Shown piece by piece: positions 16,206 through 24,425 of a stretch of DNA of 38,171 nucleotides. The stretch's first letter is position 1, and each line of letters starts with the position of its first letter. The stretch is from Saccharothrix coeruleofusca (GTDB lineage Bacteria; Actinomycetota; Actinomycetes; Mycobacteriales; Pseudonocardiaceae), in assembly GCF_014648515.1 (NCBI RefSeq), contig NZ_BMRG01000001.1, positions 846,709 to 884,879 on the forward strand, given 5' to 3'. The notes beneath the pieces are model-generated. The model saw only the letters and a program-made list of their open reading frames with translations. It had not been told where the DNA came from and did no database searches. Position numbers and translations under genes: made by a program.

Positions 16206-16923
16206 AGGTGCCGGACGGCCCGTCGGGGCCGAGCCGGGCGACGCGCACCACCTCGCGGGCGGCCTCCTCGACCGATTCCGTCCCCTCGAAGTTGACCAGC
16301 GCGGTGTTGGCGAACCCCGGCGAGACCAGGTTGACCTTGATGTCGGTGTCCTCCAGCTCGATCATCATCGCCAGCGTCACCGCGTTGAGCGCGGACTTCG
16401 ACGCGGCGTAGACCGGCTCGAAGGACGAGTGGTAGCGGAAGTTCGGGTCGGCGGCGATCGTCAGCGAGCCGAGCGCGCTCGTGACGTTCACGACGCGCGC
16501 GTCCGGTGACCGGCGGAGCAGCGGGAGCATGGCCTGGTACACCGCCAGGACGCCGAAGACGTTCACCTCCCAGACGGCGCGCACCTCGTCGAGGGGGACG
16601 ACGCTCGCCGCTGACCTGGCGCGCAGTTCGGCCATGGTGGCGCCGGTGCGGGTGGTGGCGATGGCGGCGTTGTTGACCAGGAGGTCGAGCCGACCCGCCT
16701 CGTCGCGAATCCGCTGGGCCGCCAAGGCGATCGACGTCGGGTCGGTCACGTCGAGCTGGACCGCCGTGGCCCTCTCGCCGATCATCGCGGCCGCCGCCTC
16801 GCCGCGCACGAGGTCGCGGGCGCCCACGAACACCCGCACGCCGTCAGCGGCCAGTTCCTTCGCGACTTGCTCTCCCATTCCCTGGTTGGCGCCGGTGATC
16901 AGAGCGATGCGGTTCTCGGGCAC
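16171..16923 (-). CDS. Short-chain dehydrogenase/reductase
   Basis: A 250-residue classical SDR. Cofactor motif TGANQGMG lies at 10-17, NNAA at 84-87, catalytic Ser149 in VTSALG, and Tyr172 with Lys176 in VYAASK. An Arg after the second strand (VGARDLVRG) suggests NADPH preference. GTG 16923 is chosen because a GGAGGA site lies 9 bases upstream; GTG 16932 is an alternative with no spacing. It is divergent from an XRE-MmyB regulator, a common pairing in actinomycetes in which the regulator controls the reductase. The substrate is unknown. Confidence 0.85.
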   Translation of the reverse strand: MPENRIALITGANQGMGEQVAKELAADGVRVFVGARDLVRGEAAAAMIGERATAVQLDVTDPTSIALAAQRIRDEAGRLDLLVNNAAIATTRTGATMAELRARSAASVVPLDEVRAVWEVNVFGVLAVYQAMLPLLRRSPDARVVNVTSALGSLTIAADPNFRYHSSFEPVYAASKSALNAVTLAMMIELEDTDIKVNLVSPGFANTALVNFEGTESVEEAAREVVRVARLGPDGPSGTFTSWEDVDLPW

Positions 16924-17092
16924 TTCGGCCACTCCTCCGATGGACGTTGCGATGCCGGACGAGCGCTCGTGCCGGGGGCAAGCCGCGCTCCCGGCAACCG
17001 TGCGCCACCCGCGGCCCACGGGAAAGGCCATCGCGACCCTAGGAACGTCAGTGCCAGTCAGCGCCACGTCGGGAGAACTACGATCGGCGGTG

Positions 17093-17959
17093 ATGACGGC
17101 GGAGACCGGCGCGGGAAGCGCGAACCGGCTCGGCGACTACCTGCGCGCTCGGCGTGAGCTGGTGTCACCGGGAGCCGTCGGCCTGCCCGAGGACTCGCGG
17201 CGCCGGGTTCCGGGATTGCGCCGCGAAGAAGTGGCCATGCTCGCGGGCATCAGCTCGGACTACTACCACCGGCTCGAACAGGGGCGGAACCGGAACCCCT
17301 CCGCGCAGGTGCTCGAAGCCATCGCCGGGGTGCTGCGACTGGACGAGTCCTCCACCGAGCACCTGCTCGAACTGGGTGCCGCCAGGCCGCGCCCGCGTCG
17401 CACCCCACGCCGCCGGGAGACCGTCGCCCCCCGGATCGTGGAACTGGTCCACTCGCTCACCATGCCCGCGTTCGTCGGCGGGCGGTACCTGGACGTGCTC
17501 GCGAGCAATTCGCTCGCGCGCGCCCTCTCCCCGGAGTTCGAAACCGGTGAGAACCTGCTGCGCGCGGCCTTCCTCGGCACGGAGGGGCGAGTGCGCTTCG
17601 ACCAGCGCGAGATGGTCGCGATGTTCCGCAAGCGCGTGGGAACCGACCTCGACGACCCGCGGGTCGTGCGGCTGGTGGGAGAGCTGTCGCTGGCCAGCGC
17701 CGCGTTCCAGCGGGCGTGGGCCCGCCACGACGTGCGGCCCGCCCGAGGCGGACCCGTTCACGTCGACCACCCCCAGGTCGGCCCGATGGAGCTGAACCTC
17801 TCCAAGCTCGTCGTCGACGACATCGGCGACCAGTGGCTGGTCGTCTACCACCCCGCCGCCGAACACCCGGAGAGCGCGGACCGGCTCGCCCTGCTCGCCT
17901 CCCTGGTCGCACGGGTTCGCCCCACGTCGAGGGAGGACGTCCCCTCGGCGCGGGAGTGA
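17093..17959 (+). CDS. XRE-family regulator with MmyB-like ligand domain
   Basis: A 288-residue protein from ATG 17093; GTG 17090 is adjacent. The helix-turn-helix spans about 12-85 with the family hallmark RRVPGLRREEVAMLAGIS and YYHRLEQGRNRNPS. From about 110 to 285 is the MmyB-like PAS-type domain: LDVLASNSLARALSP, ENLLRAAFLG, RVVRLVGELSLASAAFQRAW and a final WLVVYHPAAEHPESADRLALL. Such proteins bind fatty-acid-like ligands in some cases. It is divergent from the SDR gene, with 169 bp between start codons for shared control. Confidence 0.88.
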   Translation: MTAETGAGSANRLGDYLRARRELVSPGAVGLPEDSRRRVPGLRREEVAMLAGISSDYYHRLEQGRNRNPSAQVLEAIAGVLRLDESSTEHLLELGAARPRPRRTPRRRETVAPRIVELVHSLTMPAFVGGRYLDVLASNSLARALSPEFETGENLLRAAFLGTEGRVRFDQREMVAMFRKRVGTDLDDPRVVRLVGELSLASAAFQRAWARHDVRPARGGPVHVDHPQVGPMELNLSKLVVDDIGDQWLVVYHPAAEHPESADRLALLASLVARVRPTSREDVPSARE

Positions 17960-17986
17960 ACCGCGCGGCGACTTGTGACGGGCGTG

Positions 17987-18559
17987 TCAGTCTCTCCAGA
18001 TACCGAAGCGGTGCTCGTTGCGACAAGCTGCCGCGAACCTCGGGCACCCGTGCCCCGCGTTGCCGAGTACGTCGAGCAGGTCCTCCACTGAGCGCGGGTA
18101 CTTCCGGTAGCGGGACGTCTGGCGTCGCAGAGCTGCCAGGACGGCTCCGGGTGCCAGGTCGAGTTGGTCCTGGAGGAAGTCGTCCTGGTGCATGGCGATG
18201 ATGTCGTAGGGGTCGAGCGCGGCTTTGGGAAAGTCTTTCAGGTTCTCGGTGACCAGCACCTCCGCCCCGCCGCGTACCGCTGCGGCGAGAACGTGCCGGT
18301 CCTTCGGGTGGTTGCTCATCGCGTCCACCAAACCCTCGTACCCGAGGACCTCAGCATCGGGGAAGTGGTGGCTCATCCGATCGAGCCTGCGAGCGACTTG
18401 CTCCTCGGACACCCCCCGCTTCCGAAGATTGCGCTCCAGTTCGGTGAGCACGTCCCTCGACCACAGGGGGCGGTAGATGCCGCACTCCGCGATGCTCAAC
18501 ACCGTGTCGCACAGGTAGGGCTTGAACAGCACGCAGGCGTCAAAGAAAACGGGAAACAA
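17987..18559 (-). CDS. PIN-domain ribonuclease, probable toxin
   Basis: A 190-residue protein from TTG 18559, which has an AGGTGATC ribosome-binding site overlapping the end of the antitoxin-like gene 3 bp away. PIN residues are present: D7 (VFFDACVLFKP), E40 (DVLTELERNL), D87 (KDRHVLAAAV) and VTENLKDF at 103-110. These would coordinate metal in an RNase site. It is longer than VapC (about 135) because of a C-terminal extension. The tight coupling with an HTH protein suggests a type II toxin-antitoxin module. The target RNA is unknown. Confidence 0.75.
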   Translation of the reverse strand: MFPVFFDACVLFKPYLCDTVLSIAECGIYRPLWSRDVLTELERNLRKRGVSEEQVARRLDRMSHHFPDAEVLGYEGLVDAMSNHPKDRHVLAAAVRGGAEVLVTENLKDFPKAALDPYDIIAMHQDDFLQDQLDLAPGAVLAALRRQTSRYRKYPRSVEDLLDVLGNAGHGCPRFAAACRNEHRFGIWRD

Positions 18560-18562
18560 GGA

Positions 18563-19051
18563 TCACCTGTCGTCGTCCGTGGGCATCCGCTCGAACGGTT
18601 CGTCCAAGGGGATGTCGTACAGCCCGTCCTCCTCGCTGGTGCGCACCATGTCGTCCAACCCCGCCGCGCGGGACCGACGAGCGCGCTCGCGGTAGGCGAG
18701 GAGGTCCGCCAAGCGCACTCGACGGTGTCGGTTCGGCTGTTCATAAGGGATTTCACCTGCTTCGAGCAGGCGCACCAGAGTCGGTCGTGAAACACCCAAG
18801 AGGTGGGCGGCCTCGCTCGTGGTCAACACGGTGTGCTGAGGGGCGACGGTGATCGCCAGCCCTTGCGACATGGCGGCCACCACATCCCGCAGCACCTCGA
18901 ACACCTCGGGAGGCAGTTCCAGCCGGGTGCCGTCGGGGGCGATGAGGCTGGCGTTTTCGTGGCCATGCCTGGCCAGCGCGGCAACCCACGGCGACAAGCT
19001 CTCCGGACTGGCCGGTGGCAATACCGTTCGTTCGCACGCTGCCGCTGTCAT
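18563..19051 (-). CDS. Excisionase-type HTH protein, probable antitoxin of the PIN gene
   Basis: A 162-residue protein from ATG 19051. A helix-turn-helix with wing spans about 76-122: LTTSEAAHLLGVSRPTLVRL, LEAGEIPYE and RHRRVRLADLLAYRERARR. An upstream segment, GTRLELPPEVFEVLRDVV, is shared with the paralogue at 34176-34634. The acidic C-terminus (DGLYDIPLDEPFERMPTDDD) may contact the toxin. It is first in an operon with the PIN gene. The likely -10 TACACT is 7 bases before ATG, so the mRNA may be leaderless. A 16-bp motif at 19073-19088 recurs before the paralogue and may be its operator. Confidence 0.75.
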   Translation of the reverse strand: MTAAACERTVLPPASPESLSPWVAALARHGHENASLIAPDGTRLELPPEVFEVLRDVVAAMSQGLAITVAPQHTVLTTSEAAHLLGVSRPTLVRLLEAGEIPYEQPNRHRRVRLADLLAYRERARRSRAAGLDDMVRTSEEDGLYDIPLDEPFERMPTDDDR

Positions 19052-19072
19052 GGTCGCCAGTGTAGTGGAAAA

Positions 19073-19088
19073 CGAACAAAACGAAAGC
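19073..19088 (-). promoter_or_regulatory. Shared 16-bp upstream motif, copy 1
   Basis: On the minus strand this reads GCTTTCGTTTTGTTCG. It differs at one base from 34673-34688, upstream of the paralogous HTH gene. It lies at the -35 position of the inferred promoter, so it could be an autoregulatory operator. Confidence 0.5.
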
Positions 19089-19123
19089 CGGGCCAGCTGG
19101 GTGGGGTCGCGAGATGCCTCCAG

Positions 19124-19216
19124 GCGTCGTGCTGTCCCTCATGACGACTGATCGAGGCCGTGCCCGTGTCCGTGCCCCTGAACTGGTCGGCCGAGGCCAG
19201 CTGGACACCGACGACC
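19124..19216 (+). repeat. Decayed duplicate of the 5' end of the thioredoxin/NHL gene
   Basis: From ATG 19141 the frame reads MTTDRGRARVRAPELVGRGQ. The start of the gene at 19802 reads MTTAHRRRARVRAPELVGRG. The DNA match spans about 90 bp at roughly 85 percent identity (my count over the best 58 bases is 49), then fades after about 19216. The two copies are about 655 bp apart. Confidence 0.7.
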
Positions 19217-19315
19217 ACCACGCGGTCCGAGCGAGCCGCCAAGTCGGCAGGCGACCGCCGGGATCGTCACCGCGTACGACAACGCCAAAGCCCGCCCGCC
19301 CCTGGGAGGACAACC

Positions 19316-19666
19316 GTGAAGCTCGTCGACGACGTCAGGGACGCCCTGCTCGGGCCGGCACTCGAAAGCACACGGGGGATTGCCATCACGGGCTTCGACG
19401 CCGACCACACCACCGGATCGATCCTGGGCCGCCCCCGCGTGCGGTTCACCGTCGCGGATGGCCCCAACGCGGGTTCGTACCTGGCCACTGCCGAGTCGCT
19501 GACCCCCGTTGGCCCTGATGGTGGCAACGACGCCGCGGCCTTGTCCGGGTGGTACGCGGGCCTCATCCGCACCCACGTGTGCGAACTGGCGGCCACCTCC
19601 GCCCTGCCCTCGACGCGGGGAGCGTCTGTGATCTGGGAGCCTTGGGCGATCCTGCGCGAGCACTGA
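19316..19666 (+). CDS. Hypothetical protein
   Basis: A 116-residue protein from GTG 19316 with a perfect GGGAGGA ribosome-binding site at 19304-19310. It has a likely N-terminal helix (KLVDDVRDALLGPALE) and then strands (GIAITGFDADHTTGSILGR, RVRFTVADGPNAGSYLATAE). It has no signal peptide, no membrane helix and no family I recognise. It lies between the two copies of a partial duplication of the next gene's 5' end, so it may have entered by recombination. The start signals make it a likely real gene. Confidence 0.6.
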   Translation: MKLVDDVRDALLGPALESTRGIAITGFDADHTTGSILGRPRVRFTVADGPNAGSYLATAESLTPVGPDGGNDAAALSGWYAGLIRTHVCELAATSALPSTRGASVIWEPWAILREH

Positions 19667-19801
19667 AGTGCTCCGTCACGGACACGTGCCCGGTAGTAGT
19701 TACCGGCCCGTTCGGACGCGTCGGGTGGTACTTGCCGGTGTGGGGAGTCCACATGGTGGGCGGGGAAATACCGGAGCTTGGACGTCGTGTTCACTTCGGG
19801 T

Positions 19802-21649
19802 GTGACGACCGCCCACCGCCGCCGTGCCCGTGTCCGCGCCCCCGAACTCGTCGGTCGGGGCTGGCTGAACACCGGTGACCGGGAGGTTCGGCTCAAGGAC
19901 CTGCGCGGAAAGGTCGTGCTGCTGGACTTCTGGACCTTCTGCTGCATCAACTGCCTGCACGTGCTGGACGAGCTGCGCCCGCTGGAGGCCGAGTTCGCCG
20001 ACGTGCTGGTCACCATCGGCGTGCACTCGCCCAAGTTCGTCCACGAGGCCGACGCCGAAGCGCTCAAGGCCGCCGTGGAGCGCTACGAGGTGCACCACCC
20101 GGTGCTGGACGACCCCGAGTTGACCACCTGGCAGAACTACGCCGTGAAGGCGTGGCCGACGCTGGTCGTGGTCGACCCCGAGGGCTACGTCGTGCACGTC
20201 GCCGCCGGTGAGGGGCACCTGGACGCGCTGCGGCAGGTGGTCGGCGAGCTGGTCGCCGAGCACGAGGCCAAGGGCACGCTGCACCGGGGCGACGGCCCGT
20301 ACGTGGCCCCGCCGCCCGCGTCCACCACGCTGCGGTTCCCGGCCAAGGCCGTGCTGACGCCGCGCGGCACGCTGCTGGTCAGCGACTCCGCCCACCACAG
20401 CCTGGTCGAGCTGGAAGCCGACGGCGAGACCGTGCTCCGGCGCATCGGCACCGGCGAGCGCGGCAGGCAGGACGGGCTCCAGCCGAGCTTCTCCGAGCCC
20501 GCCGGGATCGCGCTGCTGCCCGAGGACGTGGCCGCGCGGGTCGGCTACCACGCGGTCGTCGCCGACACGGTGAACCACCTGCTGCGCGGCCTGGACCTGG
20601 ACACCGGCGAGGTCACCACGGTCGCGGGCACCGGCGAGCAGTGGCGCGACGGCGCCACCGGCGGCCCGGCCCGCGCGGTCGACCTCACCAGCCCGTGGGA
20701 CGTGGCCTGGTGGGAACCGGCGGGCGGGGTGGCCGTGGCGCTGGCGGGCAACCACACGCTGGGCCTGTTCAAGCCGCTGGAGGGCACCTTCGAGCGGCTC
20801 GCGGGCACCACCGTTGAGGGGCTGAGCGACGGCCCGGCGCTGGAGGCGTTCTTCGCCCAGACCTCCGGCCTGGCGGCGGACGGCGACCGGCTGTGGCTGG
20901 TCGACTCGGAGACCTCCGCGCTGCGCTGGCTGGACGCCGACCGCACCGTGCACACCGCCATCGGCCGGGGCCTGTTCGACTTCGGCCACCGCGACGGGGC
21001 CGCCGACCAGGCGCTGCTCCAGCACCCGCTGGGGGTCACCGCGCTGCCGGACGGCTCGGTGGTCGTCGCCGACACCTACAACGGCGCGATCCGCCGCTAC
21101 GACCCCGCCACGGGCGAGGTGTCGACGGTGGCCGACGACATCGCCGAGCCGTCGGACGTCGTGCTGGTGGACGGGGAGCTGGTGGTGGTCGCCTCGGCGG
21201 CGCACCGGCTGGAGCGGCCGGTGGCGCCGGGCGCGCGGCTGGTCACCGGCGACGCGCACCGGGTGCGCAGGCCGCCGACCGAGATCGCCGGGGGCGAGCT
21301 GGAGCTGGCCGTGGTGTTCACCCCGCCCGCCGGGCAGAAGCTGGACGACCGCTACGGCCCGTCCACCCGCCTGGAGATCACCAGCTCGCCGCCCGAGCTG
21401 CTGGTCGAGGGCGCGGGCGTGGGCACCGACCTGGTGCGCGTGCTGCGCGTGGCCGAGGGGATCACCGAGGGCGTGCTGCACGTCGTGGCGCAGGCCGCGA
21501 GCTGCACGGACGACCCCGCCGTGGAACACCCCGTGTGCAAGCTCACCCGTCAGGACTGGGGCGTACCCGTGCGGGTGACAGCGGCCGGTCCGCGCAGACT
21601 GCCCCTGATGATGGGCGGGCTGGACGACGGCGCTCCGGCGGGCACGTAG
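19802..21649 (+). CDS. Thioredoxin-fold / NHL-repeat protein (NHLRC2-like)
   Basis: A 615-residue protein. The N-terminal thioredoxin fold has CINC at 48-51 (FWTFCCINCLHVLDEL) and the typical KAWPTLVVVDPEG strand near 115-127. An NHL beta-propeller follows, about 175-490, with repeats such as LLVSDSAHHSLVELE, VVADTVNHLLRGLDL and VVVADTYNGAIRRYD. A C-terminal beta domain ends near 600. There is no signal peptide, so it is probably cytoplasmic. GTG 19802 is chosen from the family-like start; TTG 19778 in frame is the alternative. The role is unknown, but CxxC suggests redox or disulfide activity. A GroES-like gene follows 9 bp downstream. Confidence 0.82.
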   Translation: MTTAHRRRARVRAPELVGRGWLNTGDREVRLKDLRGKVVLLDFWTFCCINCLHVLDELRPLEAEFADVLVTIGVHSPKFVHEADAEALKAAVERYEVHHPVLDDPELTTWQNYAVKAWPTLVVVDPEGYVVHVAAGEGHLDALRQVVGELVAEHEAKGTLHRGDGPYVAPPPASTTLRFPAKAVLTPRGTLLVSDSAHHSLVELEADGETVLRRIGTGERGRQDGLQPSFSEPAGIALLPEDVAARVGYHAVVADTVNHLLRGLDLDTGEVTTVAGTGEQWRDGATGGPARAVDLTSPWDVAWWEPAGGVAVALAGNHTLGLFKPLEGTFERLAGTTVEGLSDGPALEAFFAQTSGLAADGDRLWLVDSETSALRWLDADRTVHTAIGRGLFDFGHRDGAADQALLQHPLGVTALPDGSVVVADTYNGAIRRYDPATGEVSTVADDIAEPSDVVLVDGELVVVASAAHRLERPVAPGARLVTGDAHRVRRPPTEIAGGELELAVVFTPPAGQKLDDRYGPSTRLEITSSPPELLVEGAGVGTDLVRVLRVAEGITEGVLHVVAQAASCTDDPAVEHPVCKLTRQDWGVPVRVTAAGPRRLPLMMGGLDDGAPAGT

Positions 21650-21658
21650 ACTCTTCGA

Positions 21659-21979
21659 GTGCCCGATGTCAAGCTCGAGATCCAAATGCTCCACGACCGC
21701 GTCCTGGTGCGCATCTCGCCCGAGGACGGCGAGCGCCGCAGCAGCGGAGGCATCGTGATCCCGGCCACAGCCCAGATGGCCAGGCGACTGGCCTGGGGCG
21801 ACGTGCACGGTGTCGGCACCGGCGTGCGGCACGTCAAGGTCGGCGACCGGGTGCTGTTCAACCCCGAGGACCAGCTGGAGGTCGAGGTCCAGGGCCAGAC
21901 CTACCTGGTCATGCGGGAGCGGGACGTGCACGCCACCGCCACCGAGCGGACCGACCACGGGACGGGTCTTTACCTCTGA
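21659..21979 (+). CDS. GroES-like (Cpn10) protein without a GroEL partner
   Basis: A 106-residue protein from GTG 21659. It follows the Cpn10 pattern: LHDRVLVRISPEDGERRSSGG (the first strand and roof-loop region), IVIPATAQ (the mobile-loop region), KVGDRVLFNP and a final YLVMRERDVHAT. The mobile-loop and roof positions are modified compared with ordinary GroES. No groEL is adjacent, and the gene is 9 bp after the thioredoxin/NHL gene, which suggests co-expression. It could be a specialised co-chaperonin paralogue. The hairpin at 21985-22017 probably terminates the pair. Confidence 0.75.
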   Translation: MPDVKLEIQMLHDRVLVRISPEDGERRSSGGIVIPATAQMARRLAWGDVHGVGTGVRHVKVGDRVLFNPEDQLEVEVQGQTYLVMRERDVHATATERTDHGTGLYL

Positions 21980-21984
21980 GCGGC

Positions 21985-22017
21985 CCCGAACGTGATCGTC
22001 ACGTGACGGCGTTCGGG
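21985..22017 (+). terminator. Hairpin after the GroES-like gene
   Basis: CCCGAACG (21985-21992) pairs with CGTTCGGG (22010-22017). The loop contains a perfect 10-bp palindrome GTCACGTGAC. It probably acts as a terminator; the palindrome could also be a binding site for the promoter of the next gene. Confidence 0.5.
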
Positions 22018-22059
22018 TATTCAGTCCCATGACCTTGCGGAGAGGCAAGAGGGGGAGCG

Positions 22060-24384
22060 GTGCCGGAGAAGCAGCGACCGGAGTACGACGCTGAGCGGAC
22101 CACGGCCATGGAGCCGGTCCGCCCGTCGGACACCGCTTCGGAGCGCACCACGAAGATTCCCGCCTCGGCGGTCAACGAGGCCGCCTGGCCCTCCGAGGAG
22201 CCCGACGCGGAGCCGGACCAGGGGGCCGCGCCGACGGTGCGCAACGTGTCACCCCCGACCGAGGTCACCCGTTCGGGAACCGCGTCGAGTGAGGTCACGC
22301 GCGCCCTCAACCCGCCCCAGCCGGAGCAGCCGACCGCCCAGCTGCCCGCGCCCCAGCAGCAGCCTCAAGAGCAGCAATCTCAACAGCCCCAGCCCCAGCA
22401 GCAGTCGCCCTGGCAGCAGGCACCCCAGCAGCAGACGCAGCAGCAACAGCAGCCTCAGCGGCAGGCCGCGCAGGAGCAGCCCACGCAGGTGGCCCGCCCC
22501 TCCTCCGCCGAGGAGACCACGGTCTTCGCCACCCCGGTCCTGCCGCCCCAGCCGGAGCAGAACCCCGGCCAGAACTCCGGGCAGCATTCCGGGCAGCCCG
22601 ACGAGCAGGCCACCGTGCTCGGCCCGGTCATGGTCGAGCAGGGCGAGGACGGCAGGCCGCTCGACGAGGCCGAGCGGGAGCGGGAGCGCCGCCGCAAGCT
22701 GCGCCGGGGCGGTCTGGTCGCCGCCGCGGTGCTGGGCGTGCTGGTCGTCCTCTACGGCCTGGACATCCTGGTCTCCAGCGGCAACGTGCCGCGCGGCGTC
22801 ACCGTGGCGGGCGTGGACGTGGGCGGGATGAGCCCCGCCGAGGCCGAGGCCAAGCTGCGCGCGGAGATCGAGCCGCGGCTGTCCCGGCCGATCGCCGCCA
22901 AGGCGGGTGACGTCGAGACGCAGCTGGACCCGAAGGCCGCCGGGCTGGAGCTGGACTGGGTGGGCACGCTGGACCGCGCGGGCAGCCAGCCGCTGTCCCC
23001 GTTCACCCGCCTCACCTCGTTCTTCACCTCCCGCGAGGTCGGCTTCGCCACGCGCAGCGACGAGACCAAGCTGACCGCCGCCCTGGAGGGCCTGCGCGGC
23101 ACCACCGACCACGCCCCGGCCGAGGGCACCATCCGGTTCGAGGGCGCCACGCCGGTCCCGGTCGACCCCAAGCAGGGCCAGCAGCTGGATGTGCCCGGCG
23201 CGGCCAAGAAGGTGCTGGCCGACTGGGCGGACGGCGGCGCGGTCGAGCTGCCGGTGACCACCACCCCGGTGAAGACCACCAAGGAGGGCGTGCAGAAGAC
23301 CCTCGAGGAGGTCGCCAAGCCCGCCGTCGCCGCGCCCGTGGTGATCAAGGGCCAGGGCAAGGACGCGACGCTGGCGCCGGAGAACCTGGCCGCCGCGCTG
23401 GTGTTCGAGCCGGGCGAGGGCGGCGCGCTCAACGCCAAGGTCGACAACGGCAAGGTGGTCGAGGCCGCCGGGCCGCAGCTGAAGTCGACCGAGAAGGAGG
23501 GCAAGGACGCCCAGATCGTGTTCGAGAGCGGCCGTCCCGTGGTCAAGGAGTCGGTGGACGGCGTCGGCATCGACTGGGACAAGTCCCTCAACGGCTTCCT
23601 CGACGTGCTCAAGCGGGCCGACAACCGCCAGGTCAACGCGGAGTACAAGCACACGCCCGCCAAGGTGACCACCGAGCAGGCCAACAAGATGGGCATCAAG
23701 GAGATCATCGGGGAGTTCTCCACCGGTGGCTTCGCGGCCGACTCGGGCGTGAACATCCGGGTGGTGGCGGAGAAGGTCAACGGCGCGATCGTCAAGCCGG
23801 GCGAGACCTTCAGCCTCAACGGCTACACCGGTCCGCGCGGCCTCGCGCAGGGCTACGTGGAGGCGGGCATCATCGAGAACGGCGCTCCCGGCCGCGCGGT
23901 CGGCGGCGGCATCTCGCAGTTCGCCACCACGCTCTACAACGCCGCGTACAACGCGGGCATGAAGGACGCCGGGCACACCGAGCACAGCTACTGGATCTCC
24001 CGCTACCCGGCGGGCCGCGAGGCCACCGTGTTCATGGACGCGGCGGGCAACAGCATCATCGACATCAAGTTCACCAACCCCGACGACACCGGCGTGGCGA
24101 TCCAGACCATCTGGACGCCCTCGTCGATCAGGATCGTGCTGTGGGGGACGAAGAACTACGACGTCACCGGCTCCACCAGCGAGCGGTCGAACTTCACCGA
24201 GCCCAGGGAGATCAAGAAGAACACCCAGCCCTGCGCGCCCAGCGCCGGGGCGCAGGGCTTCACGGTGACCGACACCCGCACCATCCGCGACCGGCGGACC
24301 GGGCAGACCAAGAGCGAGACCCGCACGGTGAAGTACGACCCTTCGCCGAAGATCGTCTGCGAGCCCCCGCCCACGGGCGGCTGA
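22060..24384 (+). CDS. VanW-family cell-envelope protein
   Basis: A 774-residue protein from GTG 22060 with a GGGGGAGC ribosome-binding site. Residues 1-215 are cytoplasmic, with a Gln/Pro-rich tract at about 88-143. One transmembrane helix lies at about 218-238 after an Arg/Lys run (type II orientation). Outside are PG_binding_4-type regions beginning PRGVTVAGVDVGGMSPAEAE (about 244-263). The VanW domain follows at about 553-695 (GVNIRVVAEKVNGAIVKPGE, GGISQFATTLYNAAYNAG). A short Thr/Lys-rich tail ends the protein. VanW proteins are linked to peptidoglycan or glycopeptide response, with no proven biochemistry. A strong hairpin follows the stop. Confidence 0.88.
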   Translation: MPEKQRPEYDAERTTAMEPVRPSDTASERTTKIPASAVNEAAWPSEEPDAEPDQGAAPTVRNVSPPTEVTRSGTASSEVTRALNPPQPEQPTAQLPAPQQQPQEQQSQQPQPQQQSPWQQAPQQQTQQQQQPQRQAAQEQPTQVARPSSAEETTVFATPVLPPQPEQNPGQNSGQHSGQPDEQATVLGPVMVEQGEDGRPLDEAERERERRRKLRRGGLVAAAVLGVLVVLYGLDILVSSGNVPRGVTVAGVDVGGMSPAEAEAKLRAEIEPRLSRPIAAKAGDVETQLDPKAAGLELDWVGTLDRAGSQPLSPFTRLTSFFTSREVGFATRSDETKLTAALEGLRGTTDHAPAEGTIRFEGATPVPVDPKQGQQLDVPGAAKKVLADWADGGAVELPVTTTPVKTTKEGVQKTLEEVAKPAVAAPVVIKGQGKDATLAPENLAAALVFEPGEGGALNAKVDNGKVVEAAGPQLKSTEKEGKDAQIVFESGRPVVKESVDGVGIDWDKSLNGFLDVLKRADNRQVNAEYKHTPAKVTTEQANKMGIKEIIGEFSTGGFAADSGVNIRVVAEKVNGAIVKPGETFSLNGYTGPRGLAQGYVEAGIIENGAPGRAVGGGISQFATTLYNAAYNAGMKDAGHTEHSYWISRYPAGREATVFMDAAGNSIIDIKFTNPDDTGVAIQTIWTPSSIRIVLWGTKNYDVTGSTSERSNFTEPREIKKNTQPCAPSAGAQGFTVTDTRTIRDRRTGQTKSETRTVKYDPSPKIVCEPPPTGG

Positions 24385-24390
24385 TTCACG

Positions 24391-24425
24391 GTAGCCACGG
24401 ACGGGTATCACCCGTCCGTGGCTAC
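24391..24425. terminator. Perfect 16-bp hairpin after vanW
   Basis: GTAGCCACGGACGGGT (24391-24406) pairs perfectly with its complement at 24410-24425 around a 3-base loop. It begins 6 bp after the vanW stop. Its right arm contains the GTG (24418) that opens the DUF1206 frame. Confidence 0.8.

Noticed and set aside
16481-17092. N-terminal extension of the XRE-MmyB frame (open far upstream)
   Set aside because: It is antisense to the SDR gene. The helix-turn-helix start at 17093 fits the family and leaves a promoter gap.
22323-22488. CAG/CAA-rich tract in vanW as a possible microsatellite or mobile repeat
   Set aside because: Codons vary and the tract encodes a Gln/Pro-rich cytoplasmic segment, which is common in actinobacterial membrane proteins. 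It shows no regular repeat unit.
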